The translations under genes were made by a program, and so were the position numbers. The notes under the pieces were generated by a model. It worked only from the letters and a program-made list of their open reading frames with translations, did no database searches and was not told the origin of the DNA. A stretch of 38,080 nucleotides of DNA, taken from Candidatus Omnitrophota bacterium (GTDB lineage Bacteria; Omnitrophota; Omnitrophia; Omnitrophales; Aquincolibacteriaceae). Below, one piece after another: positions 23,874 to 31,089 of the stretch; positions within the stretch are counted from its first letter, which is position 1; each line of letters begins with the position of its first letter. Where the stretch lies: the NCBI GenBank assembly GCA_023247055.1, contig JAHFHF010000012.1, forward strand, positions 18,836 to 56,915. Direction: 5' to 3'.

Positions 23874-23962
23874 GCAGTGGCTTTCGGTTCGTTTTATAGG
23901 GGCGGATTTCAAACCAAACCCGCCTTTCTAGGCTTTTAATCCGTATCCATGCTAAGGAGGGG

Positions 23963-23991
23963 TATTTATCAAAAAGGCCCGGGACTGTCAA
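23963..23991 (-). promoter_or_regulatory. Predicted promoter of lipA
   Basis: On the minus strand TTGACA (23986-23991) and TAAATA (23963-23968) are separated by 17 nt. The -35 is perfect and the -10 weak. It lies in the gap between nnrE and lipA. Confidence 0.55.
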
Positions 23992-24022
23992 GAAGGATTC
24001 TATCTTATGGGCTGACAAAGGG

Positions 24023-24694
24023 TTAGATTGCAAAGGGGCGAAGAAGCGCCGGCGGCAGCCCAATATCCATAATTTCAATCTGGCCCGCCAGCATTGGGCC
24101 ACGCGCAGCATAAAGCCCTTTTTTGGAAACCCCAAGCGTTAATGTGTAATCTGCCCGCACCGCGGCGCCGCAGACCTCTCCCGTGTCCGCATTCAGTCCG
24201 GAAGGAATATCCACCGCAACGATGCGTTTTGCCGAGCGGTTAATTTTATTTACAACCGTAAGATAGGGTTCCTCAAGCGGCCGCGTCGTTCCGATACCGA
24301 GGATCGCATCCACAACCCAGCTGCACGCGGAAAGACTTTCGTCAAAGGCCGTCCAGTCGCCATTCAGACGCAACGCCTGTACTTTCACACCGAGCGGGCC
24401 CAAGCGTTTATAGTTCGCGGCAGCCGCCGGTTTGAGTGTTTGAGGATCTGCCGGAAGAAAAACTTCGGGGCTGAAGCCATGCTGGGCCAAAAAACGGGCT
24501 GCGGCAAGACCGTCCCCGCCATTATTGCCTTTGCCGCAGCAGATCGGAATACGCGACGAAGGCCGCACGAGCCCGGCGACAAACTCCGCCACAGCCAGAC
24601 CGGCGTTTTCCATCAAGGTCTGGGGAGAGAGTCCGTGAAATTCGGAGGCTTTGCGGTCTAATTCGAGCATCTCAGCCGCAGTGATGGGGCGCAT
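24023..24694 (-). CDS. nnrE: NAD(P)H-hydrate epimerase (YjeF N-terminal domain)
   Basis: Repairs damaged NAD(P)H by interconverting R and S hydrates. Visible features are MENAGLAVAEF, the nucleotide loop CCGKGNNGGDGLAAARFLAQHGF, VVDAILGIGTTR and VDIPSGLNADTG. Only the epimerase domain is present; the ADP/ATP-dependent dehydratase domain usually fused or adjacent is not seen in the window. ATG 24694 is chosen; a TTG at 24712 overlapping the miaB stop (TTGA) may be the true coupled start. Neither has a strong Shine-Dalgarno. Confidence 0.9.
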   Translation of the reverse strand: MRPITAAEMLELDRKASEFHGLSPQTLMENAGLAVAEFVAGLVRPSSRIPICCGKGNNGGDGLAAARFLAQHGFSPEVFLPADPQTLKPAAAANYKRLGPLGVKVQALRLNGDWTAFDESLSACSWVVDAILGIGTTRPLEEPYLTVVNKINRSAKRIVAVDIPSGLNADTGEVCGAAVRADYTLTLGVSKKGLYAARGPMLAGQIEIMDIGLPPALLRPFAI

Positions 24695-24708
24695 ACAGGC
24701 AGGGGCGC

Positions 24709-26160
24709 TCAAATCAACGAACCCAGCAGTGTTTCACGCTTTAATTGACCTATTTGAATTTTTTGAAATCGCCCCAGTAAGGCCGTTTCACCCTCAAAAA
24801 CAATCCTCTTCTCATCCTGAGTGCGGCCGTAAAGCTGGAGCGGATTTCGCGCATTGGTATCTTCAACAAAAACCTCAACCGTTCTGCCGATAAGGCGCTG
24901 GTCGGACTCGGTCGTGATTTGTCGCTGGATATCAAGAAGCTCGGCGTTTCTTTGCTCTTTCACGTTTATCGGCACGTCATCAGGAAGTTTTGAGGCTGGA
25001 GTTCCGGGGCGCACGGAGTATTTATAAATAAAAGCGCTGTCAAAACGCAGCTCTTGCAGCGCCTCACAGGTTTTATGGTGGTCTTCAGCGGTCTCTCCGG
25101 AGAATCCGGCAATAATATCGCTAGTCACGGAAATGTCCGGAATCATGGCCCGCATAAGCCGGATTTTTTCACGAAATTCCGCATAGGTATGCAGACGCTT
25201 CATGCGCTTAAGCACAGAATCGGCACCGGACTGCAGCGGCAGATGGAAACGGCGTGAAATCTTGGGGTTTTTCGCAATCACCCGATAAAGCTCTTCCGTC
25301 GCATCCGAAGGATGAGAGGTTGTAAATGAAATCCGCTCCAACCCTTCGATTTCACAAAGCATGTCCAATAATTCAGGGAAATTAATCCGCCCCTCACCCT
25401 GCCCTCTCCCCGCCAACGGGGCGAGGGAATTCGCTCCCTCTCCCTCTGGGAGAGGGTTGGGGTGAGGGTTACCATCATACGAATTCACATTCTGCCCCAG
25501 CAGTGTAATCCACTTCACGCCCTCCGACACCAACCGGCTGGCCTCGCGGTAAACCTCACGTGCTTGCATCGACACCTCACTGCCGCGCGTAATCGGCACA
25601 ATGCAGAACGTGCAGACTTTATTGCAGCCGGTCATAATCGGCAGCCAGGCGTGATACTTCCCTTTTCTCAAAATTTGATCGGTGTATTCAATCGAAATGC
25701 CGTCCTGTTTGATTTTCGCAACCTGCCGGCGGTTTTGACGCACTTCCTCGATCAGTCCCGGAAGTTCTTTAATGTTTCGGGTGCCGACCATTAGATCAAG
25801 CTGCGGAAACCGTCTGAAGAGTTTTTCGCGGTGTTCTTCGACCATACAGCCCATCATGCCCACAATCAAATCCGGGTTTGTGCGTTTGGCGACGCCCAGC
25901 ATGCCCATGCGGCCAAAGACGCGTTCTTCGGCATGCTCGCGCACCGAACAGGTGTTCATCAAAAAAACATCGGCATTCACTTTCACATCCACGGCATAAG
26001 GTCCGGAATCCATCGCATCGTTGACGATCTCAAAGCCCCGATGTTCAAGCAGACCTTCGGCCACTTCAGTGTCATACAGGTTCATTTGACAGCCGAATGT
26101 CTTGATACTAATGACTGTCTTTCTATTTTCCTTTTTTGGCATAATTGTGTCGTCTGACAT
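24709..26160 (-). CDS. miaB: tRNA 2-methylthio-N6-isopentenyladenosine synthase
   Basis: Methylthiolates A37 of tRNAs reading UNN codons. The MTTase N-domain has TFGCQMN, NTCSVREHAEERV and MMGCMVE (three cluster Cys). The radical-SAM motif is CNKVCTFC, and a C-terminal TRAM-like region follows. Between QNVNSYDG and INFPELL there are about 27 extra residues (PHPNPLPEGEGANSLAPLAG and onward) encoded by an in-frame 78-bp palindromic repeat. The ATG at 26160 follows AAAGGG; the first 26 codons overlap the end of the recombinase gene in another frame. Confidence 0.95.
   Translation of the reverse strand: MSDDTIMPKKENRKTVISIKTFGCQMNLYDTEVAEGLLEHRGFEIVNDAMDSGPYAVDVKVNADVFLMNTCSVREHAEERVFGRMGMLGVAKRTNPDLIVGMMGCMVEEHREKLFRRFPQLDLMVGTRNIKELPGLIEEVRQNRRQVAKIKQDGISIEYTDQILRKGKYHAWLPIMTGCNKVCTFCIVPITRGSEVSMQAREVYREASRLVSEGVKWITLLGQNVNSYDGNPHPNPLPEGEGANSLAPLAGRGQGEGRINFPELLDMLCEIEGLERISFTTSHPSDATEELYRVIAKNPKISRRFHLPLQSGADSVLKRMKRLHTYAEFREKIRLMRAMIPDISVTSDIIAGFSGETAEDHHKTCEALQELRFDSAFIYKYSVRPGTPASKLPDDVPINVKEQRNAELLDIQRQITTESDQRLIGRTVEVFVEDTNARNPLQLYGRTQDEKRIVFEGETALLGRFQKIQIGQLKRETLLGSLI
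25391..25468. repeat. Palindromic repeat inserted in frame in miaB
   Basis: CCCTCACCCTGCCCTCTCCC at the left is the near-complement of the right end GGGAGAGGGTTGGGGTGAGG. The 78-bp length is a multiple of three and adds no stop to miaB. An inner CCCCGCCAACGGGGCGAGGG forms a further hairpin. Confidence 0.85.
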
Positions 26161-27740
26161 TGTAACCCTTTCTTATATAAGAAGTTCCACGGTTCGTGGA
26201 TTTCTAAAGATTTGGAAACTATTTCTCCGTCTTTGATAACTACTTTTTTGAATATGATTCGCATGAACTCTTTCTTATCCGCATCGCCCCACTCATGATT
26301 CCGCTCCACTAACCCTTGCAAAAAATTCTGCACTCTCAATCGGTCTTCAATTCCCCTTTGGCCGTCAATTATGGTCATTTGCAAGGCTTTCATATCCTTT
26401 TTCAGGCCAGTTTCTTCTTGTCGCAGCTCATCTGCTTTCTGACGATAGATTTCAATATTGATTCGCCCTTCTTTGTATAAATCATAAAGCTCGCTTTGAT
26501 TTTTAAGATTTAGCTCCAAAGATTGTCTTTTAAGCTCAAACTCATTTGAATAATGCTCAGAAGGTTCTTTTGAAGCCTGATGAAGCAAATCTGCAAACTC
26601 CTCCTTAACAGGAAGTTGTTCAGCAACAATATCTAAAATCTCAAATATCGGCCCTTCTAAATCCTCTGCCTTTACTTGCCTATTGTGACAAGTGATGTAG
26701 GAATACCCTTTAGAGAGACAGCGGTACCAAGGTTTTTTACCTCCCGTTCGATGATTTGAAACTATCATTATGCCATGATACTTCAGACCACATTCGGCGC
26801 AATAAAGCACTCCTGAAAGATAATAAATATTATTTTTAAATTTTGGGACTCCACTTCCCTTTTTATTGGCTTTCAGTTTAACTTGCACGCGGTTAAATTT
26901 GTTTTCATCGATAATAGGCTCATGCACTCCGCTGACTTCGATCAATGAAGATGCGGGATTCTTAATGTAACGATAACCTTTTCCGCTCTTTGTTTTTGCG
27001 CGGGTATCATAATGATGTTTATTCCAAACAAGCATGCCAAGATAAACCTTGTTTTTCAGAATATCAGCGATCAATTTCGAATGGAACTTACCGCCACTTC
27101 GAGTAGGAATATCTTGATGATAAAAAAGCCCCGCTATTTGACTGGTCGAGGAACCAGAGAGATACATGTCATATATTTTTTTGATAACCCCGACTTCGTC
27201 TGGAACTACCTCTAATTTTTTTATTTCCTTATTATACTTATAACCATACGGAGCGTACCGAGCGCCTTGCCAATGCCCTTTTTTGACTCCCATCACCATC
27301 CCCGGGAACACGCGCTCAATCAGCCGGTTTCTTTCAAATTCGGCAGAACTTCCAAGCATTTGAATGAGAAATTTTCCAGCACTTGTGGTGGTATCAAAAG
27401 GCTCTGTTGCGGATTTGATACTAATCCCGAGATGATCAAGTTCTTCCAAAAAGTTAAGCAGATCTCTTAATTTCCGGTTGAGGCGGTCCAACTTGTATAC
27501 AAGGATGAGGTCAAAATACTTGCGCAATGCATCGGACCGCAAAATCTTGAATGCTGGACGGTCGGTGTTAGAGCCAGTAAAACCGTCATCCTCATAAATA
27601 TCACGATTTGCAATACCACAGGCAAGGGTCCAACCATTTCTTTGAACAAGCTCCTTAAGAACCTCTTTTTGAACTTCAAGAGAAAAGCCCTCGCGCGCTT
27701 GATCTTCGGTACTTACTCTTGTATAAATTGCGACTCGCAT
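26082..27740 (-). CDS. Large serine recombinase/integrase
   Basis: A 552-residue site-specific recombinase. The resolvase catalytic domain (residues about 1-150) starts MRVAIYTRVSTEDQ with nucleophile Ser10, then VYKLDRLNRKLRDLL and GSSAEFERNRLIERV. The recombinase domain and a zinc ribbon (CAECGLKY ... CLSKGYSYITC) follow, then a coiled coil (about 400-470). The ATG at 27740 has GAAAGG upstream. Its last 26 codons overlap the 5' end of miaB, so the reading frame ends in what looks like target sequence. Such enzymes move integrative elements or phages without host factors. It marks the left edge of the accessory region. Confidence 0.92.
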   Translation of the reverse strand: MRVAIYTRVSTEDQAREGFSLEVQKEVLKELVQRNGWTLACGIANRDIYEDDGFTGSNTDRPAFKILRSDALRKYFDLILVYKLDRLNRKLRDLLNFLEELDHLGISIKSATEPFDTTTSAGKFLIQMLGSSAEFERNRLIERVFPGMVMGVKKGHWQGARYAPYGYKYNKEIKKLEVVPDEVGVIKKIYDMYLSGSSTSQIAGLFYHQDIPTRSGGKFHSKLIADILKNKVYLGMLVWNKHHYDTRAKTKSGKGYRYIKNPASSLIEVSGVHEPIIDENKFNRVQVKLKANKKGSGVPKFKNNIYYLSGVLYCAECGLKYHGIMIVSNHRTGGKKPWYRCLSKGYSYITCHNRQVKAEDLEGPIFEILDIVAEQLPVKEEFADLLHQASKEPSEHYSNEFELKRQSLELNLKNQSELYDLYKEGRINIEIYRQKADELRQEETGLKKDMKALQMTIIDGQRGIEDRLRVQNFLQGLVERNHEWGDADKKEFMRIIFKKVVIKDGEIVSKSLEIHEPWNFLYKKGLQCQTTQLCQKRKIERQSLVSRHSAVK

Positions 27741-27761
27741 GTCGTGCCTTTCGTTTCTCTA

Positions 27762-27980
27762 TTATCTCAGTTTCTCATGCCACGAGATAATCTTTTTGAT
27801 ATCCGCCTCAGTAAAAATCGGGTATCCACGGTGATCCCGGTGGAGCGAAATCCATCCCTTTTTTATCCAATAATAAAGAGTAAGACGGTGAACGCCTATG
27901 CGCTTTGCAGCTTTTGTTAGATTATATCGGCCTTTGACCACATCCTCCCCTTTCGGGGAAGAATTTATCAGTTTATACAA
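27762..27980 (-). CDS. MerR-like helix-turn-helix protein
   Basis: A 72-residue DNA-binding protein with a MerR/excisionase-type HTH: YNLTKAAKRIGVHRLTLYYWIKKGWI followed by the wing HRGYPIFTEADIKKII. It could be the recombination directionality factor or the regulator of the adjacent recombinase (gap 21 nt); this is inference from position. It starts with TTG at 27980; GTG 27941, preceded by AAAGGGGAGG, is an alternative giving 59 residues. The start lies in a tandem 10-mer. Confidence 0.8.
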   Translation of the reverse strand: MYKLINSSPKGEDVVKGRYNLTKAAKRIGVHRLTLYYWIKKGWISLHRDHRGYPIFTEADIKKIISWHEKLR

Positions 27981-27991
27981 TTTTATACAAT
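27972..27991. promoter_or_regulatory. Tandem 10-mer, possible operator
   Basis: TTTATACAAT is repeated twice without a gap, one helical turn apart, over the start of the HTH gene. On the minus strand it gives two TATAAA-like boxes. It may be a binding site for the HTH protein or a promoter -10 pair. Confidence 0.45.
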
Positions 27992-28183
27992 CAAATTTCC
28001 ACGCCCGTCCTCCATAGATTCCGAAGGTTTATCTGTGCGCCGGGAAACCCGGAAGATACGCATTAATAGCATGATACCTCGATAAAAAGATTGTCGGGCC
28101 ATGTCTATTTCCATCTGTGAATACCCGGCCATTCGCATATCTCGCTCAATGCTATTCCATCCTCGAAGTTTCTCCGAATGCAA
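27983..28183 (-). CDS. 66-residue protein, family not recognised
   Basis: A small basic protein (SEKLRGWNSIERDMRMAGYSQ, then IDMARQSFYRGIMLLMRIFRVSRRTDK). It starts with TTG at 28183, with GGAGGT 5 nt upstream, which supports translation. The middle is helical and amphipathic, without a signal peptide or known motif. It overlaps the AAA-like gene by 32 nt and is followed closely by the HTH gene, so it belongs to the same accessory operon. Its function is unknown. Confidence 0.6.
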   Translation of the reverse strand: MHSEKLRGWNSIERDMRMAGYSQMEIDMARQSFYRGIMLLMRIFRVSRRTDKPSESMEDGRGNLIV

Positions 28184-29357
28184 GTTTTACCTCCGTTAAT
28201 GGATAATATATTCTGTTTCGTCCTCGCACCTCCATTTGGATCAATCCTGCTTTATTCAGATGATTAAGAATTTTAGAAATATTGGGGCGTTTTTTCTGCA
28301 ATTGCTCAGCAATGACACTAGAAGCCGTGTGCCCGTTTTTTGCTAAAAATTCCATGATTTCAAAAGACAAAGCCGTGAGATTTTTTTCTTGTAGATGCTC
28401 TTGCAAGATTTTCTTAATAGTCGGCCTTGCTGACTCCAGGTTTATTTCTGAGCTTATCTGATAACCATGCAAAGAACCCATTAGTTTTGAGCAAATTAAA
28501 AGAACATCTTTCAAGCTTCCATTGCACGCAGAATATAAATATTTGGTCACTTCAGCATTTATGGGAAGACGCGCATATTGGTTAAGCGCTAATTGCTCTT
28601 TTCGGCGATGAAGGATTTCATCTAATTCCTTAAACTCAAGCGGCGTCAATACGATTTCAGATCCGTAGATCGCAGAGTTTCTTTGATTTGTTGGATTTAA
28701 TATTTTCTTTACCGCGGCATTTCCAATTAATAGCCATTTGTAATGCCCCATTAAAAATAACGCCGCTAGTTTTTCTCTAAATTCATATAAATGTTCGTCA
28801 TCTACGTCGGCCTGTAAATTTTGAAGGCAAATTTGAATCAGGATTCCATGCTCATACCCGAGTCTTAATACTATATTTTTTATACCCTCAAATAATTTTT
28901 CAGCTTCTTCATATAGGCATTGACCACCTACCTCGCGGAAATCTTTGTACGCTGAACGGCTGGATATAATATTGAAAAAATGCTTGGATTTCGACTCATG
29001 ATTTACGAATTCTTCATCCTTCGCCATGTAAAGATATTTCTGTTTAATGCTCCAGTTTATGGACTCTATCAGATTTGCTATGACCTGATAGAAATCCTGT
29101 CCCGCTTCGACTCTTAATTCCATGTAAGGAGAAAAGTAGAGCCGCCTTTGAGATAAATTGTAACGCCAAAAATTTCCAAGCGCTGTCCCGCCAAGTCCGC
29201 TTTGGCTCTGAAGAAAGATAACAGGCTTAGTGCCGGATAGAGCGTCATGTAATGTTTGAATTTCGTTGCTCCGGCCTATGAATAGTTCAAGGGTTGTTTC
29301 ATCAATTGAATTTGATAAATATGGATTGTCCTTTAACCCCCAACGCTTCCATGACAC
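28152..29357 (-). CDS. AAA-fold protein with degenerate Walker motifs and winged helix
   Basis: A 401-residue protein with the layout of Orc1/Cdc6- or TniB-like ATPases. Residues 28-33 (GRSNEI) resemble the sensor-like box after the N-terminus. The P-loop position reads SQSGLGGT (51-58), where Gly57 replaces the Walker-A Lys. The Walker-B region GILIQICLQNLQ (171-182) has no acidic pair. The C-terminus (about 325-395) is a MarR-like winged helix (IMEFLAKNGHTASSVIAEQLQ and ISKILNHLNKAGLI). The start is GTG, with GGAGG 9 nt upstream. It probably binds DNA, but ATP hydrolysis is doubtful. Role in recombination or regulation is inferred from the neighbours. Confidence 0.75.
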   Translation of the reverse strand: MSWKRWGLKDNPYLSNSIDETTLELFIGRSNEIQTLHDALSGTKPVIFLQSQSGLGGTALGNFWRYNLSQRRLYFSPYMELRVEAGQDFYQVIANLIESINWSIKQKYLYMAKDEEFVNHESKSKHFFNIISSRSAYKDFREVGGQCLYEEAEKLFEGIKNIVLRLGYEHGILIQICLQNLQADVDDEHLYEFREKLAALFLMGHYKWLLIGNAAVKKILNPTNQRNSAIYGSEIVLTPLEFKELDEILHRRKEQLALNQYARLPINAEVTKYLYSACNGSLKDVLLICSKLMGSLHGYQISSEINLESARPTIKKILQEHLQEKNLTALSFEIMEFLAKNGHTASSVIAEQLQKKRPNISKILNHLNKAGLIQMEVRGRNRIYYPLTEVKLAFGETSRME

Positions 29358-29378
29358 AAGTAGTCACCTCCTCTGTTT

Positions 29379-29414
29379 CGTTCATGAGCTGCAACATAAG
29401 GCAGCTCATGAACG
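29379..29414. repeat. 14-bp perfect hairpin before the AAA-like gene
   Basis: CGTTCATGAGCTGC (29379-29392) and its complement (29401-29414) flank an 8-nt loop. It lies between the exported-protein gene and the GGAGG of the AAA-like gene. No U-run follows, so it may be a processing, stability or attenuation site. Confidence 0.6.
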
Positions 29415-29441
29415 GTTTAAAGTACGTAAATAACATTTTGT

Positions 29442-30044
29442 TTATTCCCTTGTAAAAGCAAACTGATCAATAAAAATTGTTCCCTTCTTAGGCCGCGAAT
29501 TAACATCGTCAAAAACTACGACAAGCTCGGTCAAAGCGGTCCAATCTGTAATGCGCCGAAACTTCTCGAATGGAATAGAGACTTTTTGCCATTCACTTGT
29601 CACATTCGAGACGACATAAGAACACGGCTTCCCGCTTTTGTCCTTCAACTCGATTTTGACCCGCTTCGTGAAGCCAGCCTTTGAATCACCCTTCACATAA
29701 AAGGTCAAAGTGTTGTAAGCGGTCGCATCCGTGTTACCCAACTTCATCCAGAAACCGTTATAGGCTGGATTCGGAGAATCCACATCATAGTCCAGCCGAA
29801 TCGCATAACCGGACGGATCACCGAGCGCATCATCGGAAACAAATGACGTGGATGTTCCCTGTGTTTCATCACTTGCATCCTTGTTCCATGCTCCGAAATC
29901 TCCACCGATATTGGACGGTTTATCTCCGGTGTTGAAATCTGCAACAACCAGCTCGCTTCCGGCGGCCATTGCGAATTGACTGGAGACCCCGCTCAAAAGC
30001 GTGATAACAGCCAGTGCCGCACCTAAAAACAATTTACTTTTCAT
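29442..30044 (-). CDS. Exported CIA30/CBM-like domain protein, copy 1
   Basis: A 200-residue secreted protein. A signal peptide (MKSKLFLGAALAVITLLSGV, cleaved near AMAAG) precedes one beta-sandwich-like domain: VVADFNTGDKPSNIGGDFGAW, RLDYDVDSPNPAYNGFWMKLG, LTFYVKGD, WQKVSIPFEKF and FDDVNSRPKKGTIFIDQFAF. This pattern fits galactose-binding-like or CIA30-type carbohydrate-binding domains, but the family call is tentative. ATG 30044 has AGAGGAGAAG upstream; the longer frame is rejected. A paralogue sits at 30505-31089 with the MazG-like gene between them. Confidence 0.78.
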   Translation of the reverse strand: MKSKLFLGAALAVITLLSGVSSQFAMAAGSELVVADFNTGDKPSNIGGDFGAWNKDASDETQGTSTSFVSDDALGDPSGYAIRLDYDVDSPNPAYNGFWMKLGNTDATAYNTLTFYVKGDSKAGFTKRVKIELKDKSGKPCSYVVSNVTSEWQKVSIPFEKFRRITDWTALTELVVVFDDVNSRPKKGTIFIDQFAFTRE

Positions 30045-30173
30045 AGTTTTTACTTCTCCTCTCGTATCGCCTTTTCTCACACGCACAGAGAATAAGGCCA
30101 GCATTGACCCCGAAGGGCCTTAGACGTCCGTCTTAACTGCAAGACAGGACGATCCAAATTTACAGAATTACAA
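30045..30173 (-). promoter_or_regulatory. Structured leader of the copy-1 exported gene
   Basis: The 129-nt gap on the minus strand contains TTAAGACGGACGTCTAAG (stem AGACG/CGTCT) and a CCC-TTCG-GGG tetraloop hairpin before the ribosome-binding site. It may be a cis-regulatory leader. No known riboswitch consensus was matched. Confidence 0.35.
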
Positions 30174-30482
30174 TCAATAGGCTTTACCATGCCGCTGTTC
30201 ACGGTTTTTATTAAAATTAATTTTCCATCCAATTTGCTTTTCAAGATCAATCCTCAAGCCACCGCACAAATCAAACAACCGAATTGCGGTATCCGCCAGT
30301 TCATCTTCAAATGTATCCTTTTGCCCAAGACCAAAATTACCTTTTCGATGCGCTTCAATCGCTTCGCCGAGTTCTGAGACAATGAGCATTAGCATTTCAC
30401 CGATGTTCCTTTCTTTGTCCCAAAAACCCTTGTCACGCGCGGCCGCATGGCATACTTGGACTAACTCTGTAATTGTTTTCAA
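30174..30482 (-). CDS. MazG-like nucleotide pyrophosphohydrolase
   Basis: A 102-residue all-alpha NTP pyrophosphohydrolase. The metal-binding segments are SELGEAIEAHR (EExxE-like) and FEDELADTAIRLFDL (ExxD). It probably cleaves (d)NTPs or related compounds to monophosphate and pyrophosphate, removing damaged or signalling nucleotides. It is a single MazG domain, like phage and MazG-like house-cleaning proteins. It lies between two paralogous exported-protein genes and in the same region as nrdJ, so a role in nucleotide-pool control of this segment is possible. Confidence 0.85.
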   Translation of the reverse strand: MKTITELVQVCHAAARDKGFWDKERNIGEMLMLIVSELGEAIEAHRKGNFGLGQKDTFEDELADTAIRLFDLCGGLRIDLEKQIGWKINFNKNREQRHGKAY

Positions 30483-30504
30483 AACAAATCCTCCCTAAGC
30501 CGGC

Positions 30505-31089
30505 TTAGCGATCCTTCGAGACATAAATTTCATCAACAAGCAAAACGCCTTCCTTTGGCCTGGCATTAATGTCGTCAATGATGATCTCGAATTCTTTAAT
30601 CTGTGACCAATCATGGATACGGTTAAAATTTTTGAGAGGAACTTCAAATTGCTTCCACTCCATAGGGATACTTGAAACCAGATAAGCGGCTTTGTGGCTG
30701 TCCGCGTCCGTAAATTGGAAAGCAATATTTCCCGGGAACCGCTCAACGCCTCCCGCTTTTAAACTCACATGCAAAGTATCGAACTCGCGTAAGTCCTGAT
30801 TGCGAAGGTTCACCCAAAATCCAACCATTGCGGGATTAGGTGAATCGACGTCGTAATCGAGTCTCAGTATTTTTTTTGACCCGTCTTTTTCTTGAGAGAT
30901 TTCCATCTTGAGCCCCTGTTCGGAATCTAAAATGTTGTGCAACCATACACCAGTATTTTGAGATGTTTCCGCATCTTCAAAATCAACAATTCTTAAAATT
31001 TGTTGCGCGTGAACATCTTGGGCGAAACTCGCAATAGGCAGAAAACCCAAAACTATTCCAAAGAAGAAACTTTTAAACAGTCGCCGCAT
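30505..31089 (-). CDS. Exported CIA30/CBM-like domain protein, copy 2
   Basis: A 194-residue exported protein, paralogous to copy 1. Signal peptide: RRLFKSFFFGIVLGFLPIAS. Shared blocks are RLDYDVDSPNPAMVGFWVNL, WKQFEVPLKNFNRIHDWSQIKEFEIIIDDINARPKEG and LLVDEIY. ATG 31089 has GAGG upstream and overlaps the nucleotidyltransferase gene by 17 nt; the extended frame to 31113 is less likely. The two copies keep matching DYDVDSPNPA, DWxxLxE and NxRPK motifs, suggesting the same ligand type. Its role is unknown. Confidence 0.78.
   Translation of the reverse strand: MRRLFKSFFFGIVLGFLPIASFAQDVHAQQILRIVDFEDAETSQNTGVWLHNILDSEQGLKMEISQEKDGSKKILRLDYDVDSPNPAMVGFWVNLRNQDLREFDTLHVSLKAGGVERFPGNIAFQFTDADSHKAAYLVSSIPMEWKQFEVPLKNFNRIHDWSQIKEFEIIIDDINARPKEGVLLVDEIYVSKDR

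Noticed and set aside
24709..26160. Frameshift or gene fusion inside miaB at the PHPNPLPEGEG segment
   Set aside because: The frame is intact on both sides and the extra 78 bp are a palindromic repeat, not a fused gene.
27972..27991. Beginning of a CRISPR array or iteron set
   Set aside because: Only two adjacent 10-mers without spacers or further copies; no cas genes in the window.
30045..30173. Cyclic-di-GMP riboswitch in the exported-protein leader
   Set aside because: The conserved class I and II core sequences are absent; only generic hairpins are visible.
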